Source of the DNA: Bacteroidales bacterium
Lineage (GTDB): Bacteria; Bacteroidota; Bacteroidia; Bacteroidales; Paludibacteraceae
Reading direction: 5' to 3'
Assembly: GCA_900767385.1 (NCBI GenBank)
Contig: CAAFYY010000111.1
Location: forward strand, 1 to 20,706
DNA: 20,706 nucleotides
Position numbers and translations under genes: made by a program. Below the pieces are notes generated by a model. It did no database searches. It had not been told where the DNA came from and was given only the letters and a program-made list of their open reading frames with translations. Below are positions 6,730-15,561 of the stretch, one piece after another (positions within the stretch are counted from its first letter, which is position 1; each line of letters begins with the position of its first letter).

Positions 6730-8202
6730 TTATTTAGAGAGGGTCTCGTATTGCTTTTTCCATCTTGCAAACATGAAGATGGTGATGAGGCAGACTATGC
6801 CGCCCACGAGGTATCCGATGTTGTGGTTGAGGTTGAAGAAATTGAAACCACCCTGTTTGGGCGTGGCAATGAACATAAAAGATGAGCAGACTGCCGTCAT
6901 GAACAGGGCTGGAATGATACTGATGAGGTAAGACCATTTATGGTTGCGTTTCTTAACCAGATAAACCGTGATAGCCCAGAGGGTGAAGACTGACAGCAGT
7001 TGGTTGCACCATGCAAAGTAGTTCCAAATCGTGTTGAAACTCTCTTTGTTGTTGATAGACCAAATGAGAACGATAGTGGTAACCACGAAGATAGGTATCG
7101 CAACCATCAGACGTTTCATGATAGGTTTCTGATCCAGGTGTAAGAAGTCGGCAATGATGAGACGGGCAGAACGGAGTGCTGTGTCGCCTGAAGTGATTGG
7201 TGCAAACACCACACCAAGGAGGGCGAGGATGGAACCGACTCTACCAAGCCAGGTGTCAGTCAGGAACTTGATGATTTGAGGTGCAGAGGAGCCGTATTGT
7301 GCAATTTGCTCGTCATAATCGCCTGAGAAGAAGAATACGGAGGCAGCTGCTGCCCAAATGAGTGCAACCACGCCTTCGGTAATCATCGCACCATAGAAGA
7401 TAGCACGGCCTTGACGCTCGTTGACCATGCAACGGGCCATCAGTGGTGATTGTGTGGCATGGAAGCCAGACACTGCGCCGCAGGCAATGCTCACGAACAT
7501 CATCGGGAAAATCGGCGTGCTCTCAGGATTGCTCTGTTTGTTCTGCAGTCCGTCCCAAAACTCTGGCACGGCTGGGTGGTTGATGAAGAGATAACTCAAG
7601 ATGCCGACCGCCATGAACAGCAAGCAGATGCCGAAAGCGGGATAAATCTTGCCGATAATCTTATCGATAGGGAAGAGGGTAGCAATGATATAATAAACCA
7701 TGATCACCACCACCCAGAAAATGGCTGAAAGAGTGTCTGGTGTGAGGTCGGCGAGAATCTTTGCAGGGCCATCCACAAAGACCACGCCCACAAGAATCAT
7801 CAGGATAATCATGAAACCACGCATCAGTTGACGAACTCCATTGCCAAGATGTTGACCTTGAATCTCTGGCAGTGAGATACCGTCGTGACGTAATGAAATC
7901 ATACCAGAGAAGTAGTCGTGGACGGCGCCACCGAAGATACTTCCCAACACGATCCACAGGAACGATGCCGTGCCAAATCGTGCGCCCATGATGGCGCCGA
8001 AGATAGGGCCGAGGCCTGCAATGTTCAGAAACTGAATCAAAAAAATGCGCCACGGTTTCAAAGGCATGAAATCGACGCCATCAGGGTGTGCTACGGCTGG
8101 GGTCGTGCGGCTTTCGTCAGCACCGAAAACCTTTTCCACCAATCGGCCGTACACCAGATAGCCCAGTATCAGGGCCACCAAACAAAGGGAGAAAGAGATC
8201 AC
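6730..8202 (-). CDS. cstA: CstA-family carbon starvation transporter
   Basis: The 490-residue integral membrane protein has many hydrophobic segments across its whole length. Family signatures are FLNIAGLGPIFGAIMGA, GGAVHDYFSGMISLRHDG, GFHATQSPLMARC and APITSGDTALRSAR. CstA proteins take up peptides, and some related members pyruvate, when nutrients run low. This is the shorter Bacteroidetes-type form; E. coli CstA has about 700 residues. The start is GTG at 8202, because no ATG precedes the first membrane segment (residues 1-20) and the family starts there. It lies 33 bases after der and five before recQ on the same strand, so it is probably the middle gene of a der-cstA-recQ transcript. Substrate choice cannot be told from sequence. 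Confidence 0.9.
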   Translation of the reverse strand: MISFSLCLVALILGYLVYGRLVEKVFGADESRTTPAVAHPDGVDFMPLKPWRIFLIQFLNIAGLGPIFGAIMGARFGTASFLWIVLGSIFGGAVHDYFSGMISLRHDGISLPEIQGQHLGNGVRQLMRGFMIILMILVGVVFVDGPAKILADLTPDTLSAIFWVVVIMVYYIIATLFPIDKIIGKIYPAFGICLLFMAVGILSYLFINHPAVPEFWDGLQNKQSNPESTPIFPMMFVSIACGAVSGFHATQSPLMARCMVNERQGRAIFYGAMITEGVVALIWAAAASVFFFSGDYDEQIAQYGSSAPQIIKFLTDTWLGRVGSILALLGVVFAPITSGDTALRSARLIIADFLHLDQKPIMKRLMVAIPIFVVTTIVLIWSINNKESFNTIWNYFAWCNQLLSVFTLWAITVYLVKKRNHKWSYLISIIPALFMTAVCSSFMFIATPKQGGFNFFNLNHNIGYLVGGIVCLITIFMFARWKKQYETLSK

Positions 8203-8235
8203 GAGGTTTAGATTTAAAAGATTATCGTAGGACGA

Positions 8236-9549
8236 TTATTTCTGTCGGATAAACAAATTGACTGGTGTGCCTGTAAATGACCACTCATCACGCAGTTTAT
8301 TCTCCAAGAAACGTTTGTAAGGATCCTTGACATACTGTGGCAAGTTGGCAAAGAATACAAACGAAGGAATCTGTGTGTTAGGCAACTGTGAGACATATTT
8401 GATCTTCACATATTTACCTTTGTATGCTGGTGGTGGGTAGTTCTCAATGAGAGGGAGGAAGAAGTCGTTCAGCTTGGCTGTTGACACCTTACGGGTACGG
8501 TTCTCATAGACCTCCATCGCTGTCTCAATCACCTTGAAGATACGCTGTTTGGTGATAGCTGATGTGAAGATGATTGGGAAATCGGTGAATGGGGCGAAGC
8601 GGCTGCGGATGTAGCTCTCAATCTTGTTGATGGCTGAGGCTGATTTGTCTTCAATCAAGTCCCATTTGTTGACACAGACCACCAAACCCTTCTTGTTGCG
8701 TTGAATCAACGAGAAGATGTTGAGATCCTGTGACTCCACGCCACGGGTGGCATCTACCATCAGGATGCAGACGTCGGAGTTCTCAATGGCACGGATAGCG
8801 CGGATGACAGAGTAGTATTCAATGTCTTCGTTCACCTTGCCTTTCTTGCGGATGCCGGCGGTGTCTACGAGGTAGAAGCGGTGGCCGAACTTATCGTATT
8901 TCGTATAGATAGAGTCGCGAGTGGTGCCTGCGATGTCGGTCACGATGTGGCGATCCTCGCCGATGAAGGCATTGACAATGGATGACTTACCTGCGTTTGG
9001 ACGTCCGACGATAGTGATGCGAGGCAGCTCCTCTTCTGGTTCTTCGTCTTTTACGAAAGAGAGGCGCTTCAACACCTCGTCGAGGAGGTCGCCTGTACCC
9101 AAGCCGTTGGCGGCAGAGAGGATAAACGGATCCTCAAGGCCTAACTTATAGAACTCTGCAGCAAGATACTGCACGTCGAATGTGTCAACCTTATTGGCTA
9201 CTACAACCACAGGCTTGCCGCTACGACGAAGCGTTGAGGCAATCATCATGTCGAGGTCGGTGATGCCGCTCATGACATCCACAACAAACAGTGTGAGGTC
9301 GGCCTCTTGGATGGCGATGGCCACCTGGCGGTTGATCTCTTCTTCAAAGATATCGTCGGAGCCTTGTACCCATCCGCCTGTATCTACGATGGAAAATTCC
9401 TTGCCGCACCATTCTACGCGGCCATATTGTCTGTCACGCGTAGTGCCAGAAGTCGGGTCGACAATGGCGTTGCGTGTCTGTGTTAGTCGGTTAAATAGAG
9501 TGGACTTGCCCACATTGGGGCGTCCTACTATTGCTACTAAATTATTCAT
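8236..9549 (-). CDS. der: Ribosome-assembly GTPase Der (EngA)
   Basis: This 437-residue protein is the normal length for Der, an essential GTPase that helps mature the 50S subunit. Two GTPase domains are in tandem. The first has GRPNVGKS (9-16), DTGG (56-59) and NKVD. The second has GRPNAGKS, DTAG and NKWD. A KH-like C-terminal domain ends in NLFIRQK. ATG 9549 is chosen because MNNLVAIVGRPNVGKS is the standard N-terminus and a TATCTTTG -7 box lies 27 bases upstream. The frame stays open 63 codons further, but that would include the promoter. It is divergent from ftsK and is the first gene of the minus-strand block. Confidence 0.96.
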   Translation of the reverse strand: MNNLVAIVGRPNVGKSTLFNRLTQTRNAIVDPTSGTTRDRQYGRVEWCGKEFSIVDTGGWVQGSDDIFEEEINRQVAIAIQEADLTLFVVDVMSGITDLDMMIASTLRRSGKPVVVVANKVDTFDVQYLAAEFYKLGLEDPFILSAANGLGTGDLLDEVLKRLSFVKDEEPEEELPRITIVGRPNAGKSSIVNAFIGEDRHIVTDIAGTTRDSIYTKYDKFGHRFYLVDTAGIRKKGKVNEDIEYYSVIRAIRAIENSDVCILMVDATRGVESQDLNIFSLIQRNKKGLVVCVNKWDLIEDKSASAINKIESYIRSRFAPFTDFPIIFTSAITKQRIFKVIETAMEVYENRTRKVSTAKLNDFFLPLIENYPPPAYKGKYVKIKYVSQLPNTQIPSFVFFANLPQYVKDPYKRFLENKLRDEWSFTGTPVNLFIRQK

Positions 9550-9576
9550 CTTGTTGGTCGTTGTTTTCTTAAACCG

Positions 9577-9584
9577 CAAAGATA
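9577..9584 (-). promoter_or_regulatory. -7 box (TATCTTTG) of der
   Basis: The plus strand reads caaagata, giving an exact TAnnTTTG element on the minus strand 27 bases before the der ATG. It probably drives the der-cstA-recQ block. A -33 box is not evident. Confidence 0.7.
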
Positions 9585-9659
9585 CAAGTTTTTCGCCGAA
9601 TGGGATATGCCGAATCTTTGATTTTTCTATGGCGTGGTAAAAACTCTTCATGACTCTGC

Positions 9660-9697
9660 TTTTTTGCCTCATTATCGCCTTAAAAGTCGGCAAAAAA
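9660..9697. promoter_or_regulatory. Inverted repeat abutting the ftsK -7 box
   Basis: ttttttgcc at 9660-9668 and ggcaaaaaa at 9689-9697 form a perfect 9-bp inverted repeat with a 20-base gap. It occupies the place where the -33 element of the ftsK promoter should be, ending three bases before TATCTTTG. It could be an operator or chance; nothing in the sequence decides this. Confidence 0.35.
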
Positions 9698-9700
9698 AAG

Positions 9701-9708
9701 TATCTTTG
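9701..9708 (+). promoter_or_regulatory. -7 box (TATCTTTG) of ftsK
   Basis: An exact Bacteroidetes -7 element 54 bases before the ftsK ATG, leaving a short 5' leader. No TTG-type -33 box is seen at 19-21 bases upstream. Confidence 0.7.
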
Positions 9709-9762
9709 CACCTTGTTAAAAACGTCACACAATAACAATTATTTGAAACATACCCTAAGCAA

Positions 9763-12420
9763 ATGAAACAACGGAAAAAGAGTAAAGAACCAAGTCTTTT
9801 CGGAAGATTTTGGAACCTGATAACTGGTGAGGATGCCAAACGTGTTGTTGGTATTGTCATCTGTTTTATAACGATATATGTCCTTTTTGCTACCACCTCG
9901 TATTTTTTTACGGGAGCCTCTGACCAAAGTCTACTTGGTCAATACGAAACTCTGACGGAGCAGATTGAAAAGGCTCGTTCTGAAGAGGCCAACCTGAAAA
10001 ACAAGTTGGCGGAAACAGAGGGTGAGTCGGCAAAGACAGTGTTGAATACCCGACTCAACGAGAAAACCGCCGAAAGGAAAGGCTATGAGAAGTCGCGTCA
10101 GAAAGCCTGCGATAGGGTAGAGAACTGGTGTGGTTACCGTGGCGCCGTCTTGGCCGAGCGTCTAATGAACGGCACATTCGGCATCTCAACCTTCTTCTTG
10201 CTTGTATTTCCTCTGATGCTCTCCATCTCTATGATTGTCAGCAAAAAAGAACGCAAGATATCGTTAGTGAAAATCTTTATCTGCTCTATCGTCTTTGCTG
10301 TTTGGGGCTCTTTGCTGATGGCTTTCATCTTCTACCACACTATCCCAACCGGTGGATTCTTCAACCTTGGGGGCAACTATGGCATTGAGACCACCCAATG
10401 GCTAATCAACAACATCGGCATGCTCGGCACCCTGCTGTTGCTTGTGGGCACAGGCTTGCTGTTCATGGTCCTTTCGTTCGGTTCGTTGGTGGAGCGTTGG
10501 ATTTCCTTCTTTGATAGAAAGCCATCCGAGCCTCAGATGCAGGTGGCTGTAGCCCAACCGGTAGAGAACGTTGGCTTCAATCCTTTCGGCAATGATGTTG
10601 AGGAGGAAGGGATAGAAGAAGAGAGCGTTGCTGTAGCAACACCAAGTTATAATCCTTTTGAAGATTCTGAGGACGAGGAAAAGGCTCAAACTGAAGAGGT
10701 TTTCGTGGATTCTTCAACGGCTAATGTTGCAACTCCTGAGGTTACAGGCATGGTTTCCGAAACTGGTAACATCACAGTCATCTCTACCGATACGACCCAG
10801 CTGCCAGATGATATGGCCGCCGAAACAGAGGAGGGTGAACCCGAACCAGAAACTTCGGAACAAGACCCAGAAGAGCAGAAAGATGAGGCTTATGATCCGT
10901 TGAAAGAACTTGGTCCGTACGATCCTCGCGCCGACCTCCCGACCTATAAATTCCCATTCATTGAATTGCTGAAGGATTACCCATGCTCTTCCGTGATGAC
11001 AGAGGAGGAGAAGAACGCCAATCGTAACAAAATCATTACGACGTTGGGCAACTTCAAAATTGGCATCAAACAGATTTTCGAGACCATCGGTCCTACCGTT
11101 ACACTGTATGAGATTGTGCCAGAGCAGGGTGTTTCAGTTAGTCGCATCAAGCGTTTGGAGGACGATATCATGATGAGTCTGAAGGCGACAGGTATCCGTA
11201 TCATCGCCCCTATCCCTGGTAAAGGAACGATTGGCATTGAGGTGCCGAACGAGAAACCCTCCACGGTATCCATGCGTTCAGTCATCGCTTCCAAGAAATT
11301 CCAAGAGTCAAAGTATGAACTCCCCGTTGCTATTGGTCGCACCATCACCAACGAAGTCTACACCTTCGACCTCTGCAAGATGCCTCACCTCCTCGTAGCT
11401 GGTGCTACAGGTCAGGGTAAGTCTGTCGGCCTCAACGCCATCATCACTTCACTGCTTTATAAAAAGCATCCGTCTGAATTGAAGTTTGTGTTGGTCGACC
11501 CTAAGAAGGTAGAGTTCTCCATCTATTCCGATATTGAGCGCCATTATCTTGCCGAACTCCCCGAGTCGGAAGAACCAGTTATCACCGATGTTGATCGCGT
11601 GAAACAGACGCTCAACTCCATCTGTAAGGAAATGGATATGCGCTACGACCTTCTCAAGACCGTTAAGGCGCGTAACATCAAGGAATACAACGAGAAGTTT
11701 ATCTCTCGCCGTCTCAATCCAAACAACGGTCATCGCTACTTACCTTACATCGTGGTGGTTATCGACGAGTTTGGCGACTTGATCATGACTGCTGGTCGTG
11801 AGGTTGAGACGCCTATCGCCCGTATCGCTCAGTTGGCGCGTGCGGTCGGCATCCACATGATCATCGCAACACAGCGCCCATCAGTCAACATCATCACAGG
11901 TACCATTAAGGCAAACTTCCCTGCCCGTATCGCCTTCCGTGTGATGACGTCCATCGACTCCAAGACCATTCTGGATGCTCCAGGTGCAAACCGTTTGGTC
12001 GGAAAGGGTGATATGCTCTTTACCAATGGCAACGAGATGACCCGTATCCAATGTGCCTTTGTCGATACTCCTGAGGTGGAAGGTGTCGTAAGTCATATCT
12101 CAAACCAAACAGGCTACCCCGAGCCGTTCTATCTTCCTGAGTGCGACGAGGTGGATGCAGGAGGTGTAGTGGCTGGCGACGTCGATTTCTCAAAACGCGA
12201 CTCACTTTTCGATGAGGTGGCTCGTTACGTCGTTTCAACACAACGCTGTTCCGCAACAAATATTCAGTTTAAATATAGTATCGGATTTGTTCGCGCCGCG
12301 CGTCTCATCAGCCAATTGGAACAAGCCAATATTATCTCCGAAGCCAACGGTTCCAAACCGCGCCAGGTACTCGTAGCAACAAACTATGAGTTGGAGAATA
12401 TCTTGAACTCGATGAATTAA
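9763..12420 (+). CDS. ftsK: DNA translocase FtsK/SpoIIIE
   Basis: The 885-residue protein is anchored at the division septum and pumps DNA so that chromosome ends clear the closing cell. The N-terminus has four membrane segments, at about 28-50, 139-160, 169-191 and 219-240. Between the first and second lies a charged, probably coiled-coil stretch of about 85 residues (QYETLTEQIEKARSEEANLK onward). An acidic linker runs from about 260 to 385. The motor domain has Walker A GATGQGKSVG at 547-556 and Walker B VVVIDEFGDL with D668/E669. A winged-helix gamma domain at the C-terminus (about 815-885) would read the orientation sequences of the chromosome. The lolA-like gene follows after 57 bases, an arrangement common in Bacteroidetes. 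ATG 9763 fits the -7 box at 9701. Confidence 0.95.
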   Translation: MKQRKKSKEPSLFGRFWNLITGEDAKRVVGIVICFITIYVLFATTSYFFTGASDQSLLGQYETLTEQIEKARSEEANLKNKLAETEGESAKTVLNTRLNEKTAERKGYEKSRQKACDRVENWCGYRGAVLAERLMNGTFGISTFFLLVFPLMLSISMIVSKKERKISLVKIFICSIVFAVWGSLLMAFIFYHTIPTGGFFNLGGNYGIETTQWLINNIGMLGTLLLLVGTGLLFMVLSFGSLVERWISFFDRKPSEPQMQVAVAQPVENVGFNPFGNDVEEEGIEEESVAVATPSYNPFEDSEDEEKAQTEEVFVDSSTANVATPEVTGMVSETGNITVISTDTTQLPDDMAAETEEGEPEPETSEQDPEEQKDEAYDPLKELGPYDPRADLPTYKFPFIELLKDYPCSSVMTEEEKNANRNKIITTLGNFKIGIKQIFETIGPTVTLYEIVPEQGVSVSRIKRLEDDIMMSLKATGIRIIAPIPGKGTIGIEVPNEKPSTVSMRSVIASKKFQESKYELPVAIGRTITNEVYTFDLCKMPHLLVAGATGQGKSVGLNAIITSLLYKKHPSELKFVLVDPKKVEFSIYSDIERHYLAELPESEEPVITDVDRVKQTLNSICKEMDMRYDLLKTVKARNIKEYNEKFISRRLNPNNGHRYLPYIVVVIDEFGDLIMTAGREVETPIARIAQLARAVGIHMIIATQRPSVNIITGTIKANFPARIAFRVMTSIDSKTILDAPGANRLVGKGDMLFTNGNEMTRIQCAFVDTPEVEGVVSHISNQTGYPEPFYLPECDEVDAGGVVAGDVDFSKRDSLFDEVARYVVSTQRCSATNIQFKYSIGFVRAARLISQLEQANIISEANGSKPRQVLVATNYELENILNSMN

Positions 12421-12477
12421 ACTACTGCTTTGCTGCAAAGTCAAAACAAGTAGGATTATTATAAAGTTATTCTATAC

Positions 12478-13128
12478 ATGAAGAAATCAATTATTTCTAC
12501 CGTTGTCTTGATGCTTGTGTGCCTCATTGCCTCCGCTCAGACAACCAATACGACCAACCCTCAGGCAAAAGCCATTGTCGACAGAGCCATTGCCGAGATC
12601 TCCAAAAACGCCTACGAAGGTAAATATACCATCCAATTTGCTGGTCCAGATGAGAAGACCAAGCAGACTGTCAAGGGCGAGGTGAGACTTTGGAAAGAGA
12701 AATTCTACTATCGTCTGGCCGATGTTGAGATGTTCTACGACGGTAAAACCGAGTGGACCTATATCCGCGATCTCAACGAAGTCTCCATCACCAATCCAAC
12801 ACCTGAGGAACTCGGCAACGATAGTCCGATGCAGATGATGAAGGGTTACGGCAAGAGTCATCGTGTTGACTTCGACCCCAATGCCTCCGACGACAATTAC
12901 TATTATGTAAGTATTTACCCAACCAACCACTCGTTGGATTACTTCCGTATTCAGTTCGTCATCAACAAAAAGACCAACTTGCTCCGCAGTATCAAACTCT
13001 CCCAGCGCAATGGCGACCGCATCACACTCTCGTTTGAAGCGCTCACCGTGATTGCTGCCCCAACCCTCGACCTCTTCACCTTCTCCAAGGAGGCGCATCC
13101 GAAAGTGACTGTCTCAGATTTGAGGTAG
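12478..13128 (+). CDS. LolA-like outer-membrane lipoprotein carrier
   Basis: The 216-residue protein has a signal peptide (MKKSIISTVVLMLVCLIASAQ) and a LolA-type half-barrel. Recognisable parts are a YTIQFAGPDEKTKQTVKGEV strand pair, WKEKFYYRLADVEMFYDGKTEWTYI (the usual 'raw lipid binding' core, spread over about 75-100) and a C-terminal IKLSQRNGDRITLSFEAL. LolA carries lipoproteins across the periplasm to the outer membrane. Many Bacteroidetes LolA-like proteins are assigned only by fold, so the specific cargo is uncertain. The place directly after ftsK supports the call, and the pair is probably cotranscribed. The next gene starts 45 bases later with no terminator between. Confidence 0.8.
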   Translation: MKKSIISTVVLMLVCLIASAQTTNTTNPQAKAIVDRAIAEISKNAYEGKYTIQFAGPDEKTKQTVKGEVRLWKEKFYYRLADVEMFYDGKTEWTYIRDLNEVSITNPTPEELGNDSPMQMMKGYGKSHRVDFDPNASDDNYYYVSIYPTNHSLDYFRIQFVINKKTNLLRSIKLSQRNGDRITLSFEALTVIAAPTLDLFTFSKEAHPKVTVSDLR

Positions 13129-13173
13129 GTCGTGTCACGCTTTAGAAATCAAAATAATAAAACTTTATAAACA

Positions 13174-14382
13174 ATGAAAAAAGTAATCGCATTATGTCTT
13201 GCTGTTGTGCTTTGCTGCAACTTCGGCTGGGCTGCAAAAAAAGAGACAAAAAAGGCTGAAGGTTTCGTCTTCACAACAGTGAAAGAAAACCCAATCACCT
13301 CAGTGAAAAACCAAAACCGTGCCGGTACCTGCTGGTGCTATTCAGCAATGGCATTCCTTGAGTCAGAGTTGCTTCGCATGGGTAAAGGCACCTACGACTT
13401 CTCTGAGATGTACACAGTCTACAACACCTATCTTGATCGTGCCGCTGCTGCTATCCGCACCCACGGCGACGTATCATTCGCTCAAGGCGGTTCTTTCTAC
13501 GACGTGCTCTATGCTATGGAGCGCTACGGCTTGGTTCCTGAAGCAGAGATGCGCCCAGGCGTAATGTACGGCGACACCCTCAGCAACCACAGCGAACTCT
13601 CCGCTGTTACCGACCCAATCGTTGCTTCTTTGGCAAAAGGTAACCTCCGCAAATTGCAATCAACTCCTGACCACACTCCAGTATGGCGCAACGCCCTCAT
13701 CGGTGTTTACGACGCATACCTTGGCAAACGTCCTGAGAAATTCAACTACAACGGTAAAGAATACACCCCAGCAGAGTTCTTCAAATCAACCGGTTTGAAA
13801 GCTTCTGACTATGTTTCAATCACCTCATTCACACACCACGACTTCTACACCGCATTCCCAATCGAGGTACAGGACAACTGGCGTCACAGCCTCTCTTACA
13901 ACGTACCTATCGACGAGATGCTCGAAATCATGGACTACGCTATCGAAAACGGCTACACTATCGCTTGGGGTGCTGACGTCAGCGAAGAAGGCTTCACACG
14001 CGACGGTCTCGCTGTTATGCCTGACGTAGAGAAGGCTGCTGAATTGGCTGGTTCCGACATGGCTCACTGGTTGAAACTCTCTGCTGCTCAACGCAACATT
14101 ACAGAGAAACCTCTCCCACAACTCTGGTGCACACAAGAACAACGTCAAGAGGCTTACGACAACTGGGAGACTGGCGACGACCACGGTATGCAAATCTTCG
14201 GTATTGCTAAAGATCAACAAGGCACAGAATACTACATGGTGAAAAACTCATGGGGCCTTGCAGGTAAATACAATGGTATCTGGTATGCTTCTAAGGCTTT
14301 TGTCCGCTACAAAACCATGAACTTCATCGTTCACAAAGACGCTATCCCAGAGGCTATCGCAAAGAAACTCGGTTTGAAATAA
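13174..14382 (+). CDS. Exported C1-family cysteine peptidase (PepC/bleomycin hydrolase type)
   Basis: The 402-residue papain-fold peptidase has the oxyanion Q47 and nucleophile C53 in QNRAGTCWCYS, H337 in DDHGMQIFGIA and N358 in VKNSWG. The insert-rich layout and length match aminopeptidase C/bleomycin hydrolases, which trim N-terminal residues from peptides in the cytoplasm. Here an N-terminal signal peptide (MKKVIALCLAVVLCCNFGWA, cut before AKKETKK) instead points to the periplasm or surface. It starts 45 bases after the lolA-like gene and ends 13 before pdxB. Proline codons are only CCA or CCT, unlike the PASTA and rluD genes, which use CCG often; this fits high expression. The natural substrate is unknown. 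Confidence 0.88.
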   Translation: MKKVIALCLAVVLCCNFGWAAKKETKKAEGFVFTTVKENPITSVKNQNRAGTCWCYSAMAFLESELLRMGKGTYDFSEMYTVYNTYLDRAAAAIRTHGDVSFAQGGSFYDVLYAMERYGLVPEAEMRPGVMYGDTLSNHSELSAVTDPIVASLAKGNLRKLQSTPDHTPVWRNALIGVYDAYLGKRPEKFNYNGKEYTPAEFFKSTGLKASDYVSITSFTHHDFYTAFPIEVQDNWRHSLSYNVPIDEMLEIMDYAIENGYTIAWGADVSEEGFTRDGLAVMPDVEKAAELAGSDMAHWLKLSAAQRNITEKPLPQLWCTQEQRQEAYDNWETGDDHGMQIFGIAKDQQGTEYYMVKNSWGLAGKYNGIWYASKAFVRYKTMNFIVHKDAIPEAIAKKLGLK

Positions 14383-14395
14383 TAAAGACTGCATA

Positions 14396-15439
14396 ATGAG
14401 GCCGCTCATTGTTATCGACGACGCAATACCTTATATCAAGGGCGTCTTCGAGCCTTGGGCCGACGTTCATTATCTTCCAGCAGCCGCTATTACAGCTCAG
14501 GAAGTGCAACATGCCACTGCTTTGGTGGTTCGCACCCGCACCCGCTGTAACGAGCGGCTGCTGTTGGGTAGTGACGTGAGGTTCATCGCCACCGCTACCA
14601 TCGGATACGATCATATCGACACACTCTTCTGTGCACAGCACGAGATAGCATGGGCCAATGCTCCTGGCTGCAACTCGGGAGCGGTGCTTCAATATGTCAT
14701 GTCGGCGATTTCGCTTTACTCTCAATCGCGTCAGATTCCACTTGACGGGATGACTATCGGCGTTGTTGGAGTCGGTCATGTCGGAAAGCGGGTGGCAGAC
14801 TTGGCTAAACGATTGGGGCTTCGTGTCTTGCTCAACGATCCTCCTCGTGATGAGGCAGAAAACGGATTTGTCTCAGCGTCTTTGCAGACTATTGCTGAGG
14901 AGGCTGATGTCATCACCTTTCATACACCGCTGACTCGCGACGGAAATTGGCCGACTTATCATCTGGCTGATGAAAAACTGTTTACGAAGATGAAGCGAAC
15001 TCCGCTAATCATCAATGCTGCCCGTGGCGGTATCGTTGATGAGAAAGCAATGCTTCAGGCACATGCTTTCGGACAGATTTCTGATTTTGTAGTCGATTGT
15101 TGGGAGGGTGAACCATTGATTAACCATGTCTTACTCTCGTTGGCGTTGGCAGCAACTCCACATATCGCGGGCTACTCTGCCGATGGTAAAGCGAACGCTA
15201 CAACACAGTGTGTGCGCTCGGTGGCTCGTTTCCTTGGAATAGAGGCATTGGACAACTTTACTGTTGAGGCTCTTGTCCCTATGGCACCGCAAAAACTCAA
15301 TCCGTCTATCTTTTGCGAACAGCAGTTGATGAATTATCAGATTCTTCAAGATTCAGAATTGCTGAAACAACATCCGGAGAACTTTGAGCGCTTTCGAACA
15401 GATTACACACTCCGTAGGGAAGTTGAGTATCTCGACTGA
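14396..15439 (+). CDS. pdxB: 4-phosphoerythronate dehydrogenase PdxB
   Basis: This 347-residue D-2-hydroxyacid dehydrogenase is assigned to the second step of the DXP-dependent vitamin B6 pathway, oxidising 4-phosphoerythronate. An N-terminal substrate domain holds TATIGYDHIDT. The NAD-binding signature is GVVGVGHVGKR (about 122-132), with D148 of LLND a few residues beyond. The catalytic triad is R210 (NAARGGIVD), E237 (WEGEP) and H256 (TPHIAGYS). The PdxB-like feature is the C-terminal extension after ATPHIAGYSADGKANAT; it is somewhat shorter than in E. coli (about 378 residues). The start is 13 bases after the peptidase stop. No serC or pdxA is in the window. A different 2-hydroxyacid substrate is possible but less likely. 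Confidence 0.85.
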   Translation: MRPLIVIDDAIPYIKGVFEPWADVHYLPAAAITAQEVQHATALVVRTRTRCNERLLLGSDVRFIATATIGYDHIDTLFCAQHEIAWANAPGCNSGAVLQYVMSAISLYSQSRQIPLDGMTIGVVGVGHVGKRVADLAKRLGLRVLLNDPPRDEAENGFVSASLQTIAEEADVITFHTPLTRDGNWPTYHLADEKLFTKMKRTPLIINAARGGIVDEKAMLQAHAFGQISDFVVDCWEGEPLINHVLLSLALAATPHIAGYSADGKANATTQCVRSVARFLGIEALDNFTVEALVPMAPQKLNPSIFCEQQLMNYQILQDSELLKQHPENFERFRTDYTLRREVEYLD

Positions 15440-15501
15440 TTCTCTCGGTATTATTTATAATAGTATGTGAAATCCCGAAACTGTTCTGGCTTTTAAATAC
15501 A

Positions 15502-15537
15502 AATAGCCCCCGAGACCATTTGGTTCCGGGGGCTATT
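15502..15537. terminator. Bidirectional hairpin terminator, pdxB / MBL-fold gene
   Basis: aatagccccc (15502-15511) pairs with gggggctatt (15528-15537), a perfect 10-bp GC-rich stem, with further pairs inside (acc/ggt around an attt loop). It sits between two convergent genes, 62 bases after pdxB and 24 before the stop of the hydrolase. T-rich DNA follows on the minus strand (tttgtattt), less so on the plus strand. Confidence 0.8.
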
Positions 15538-15561
15538 CGTATGTAGTGGAGAGATTTTTCT

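Noticed and set aside
12487..13098. 203-codon minus-strand open frame opposite the LolA-like gene
   Set aside because: It is antisense to a gene with a signal peptide and LolA motifs, and has no features of its own.
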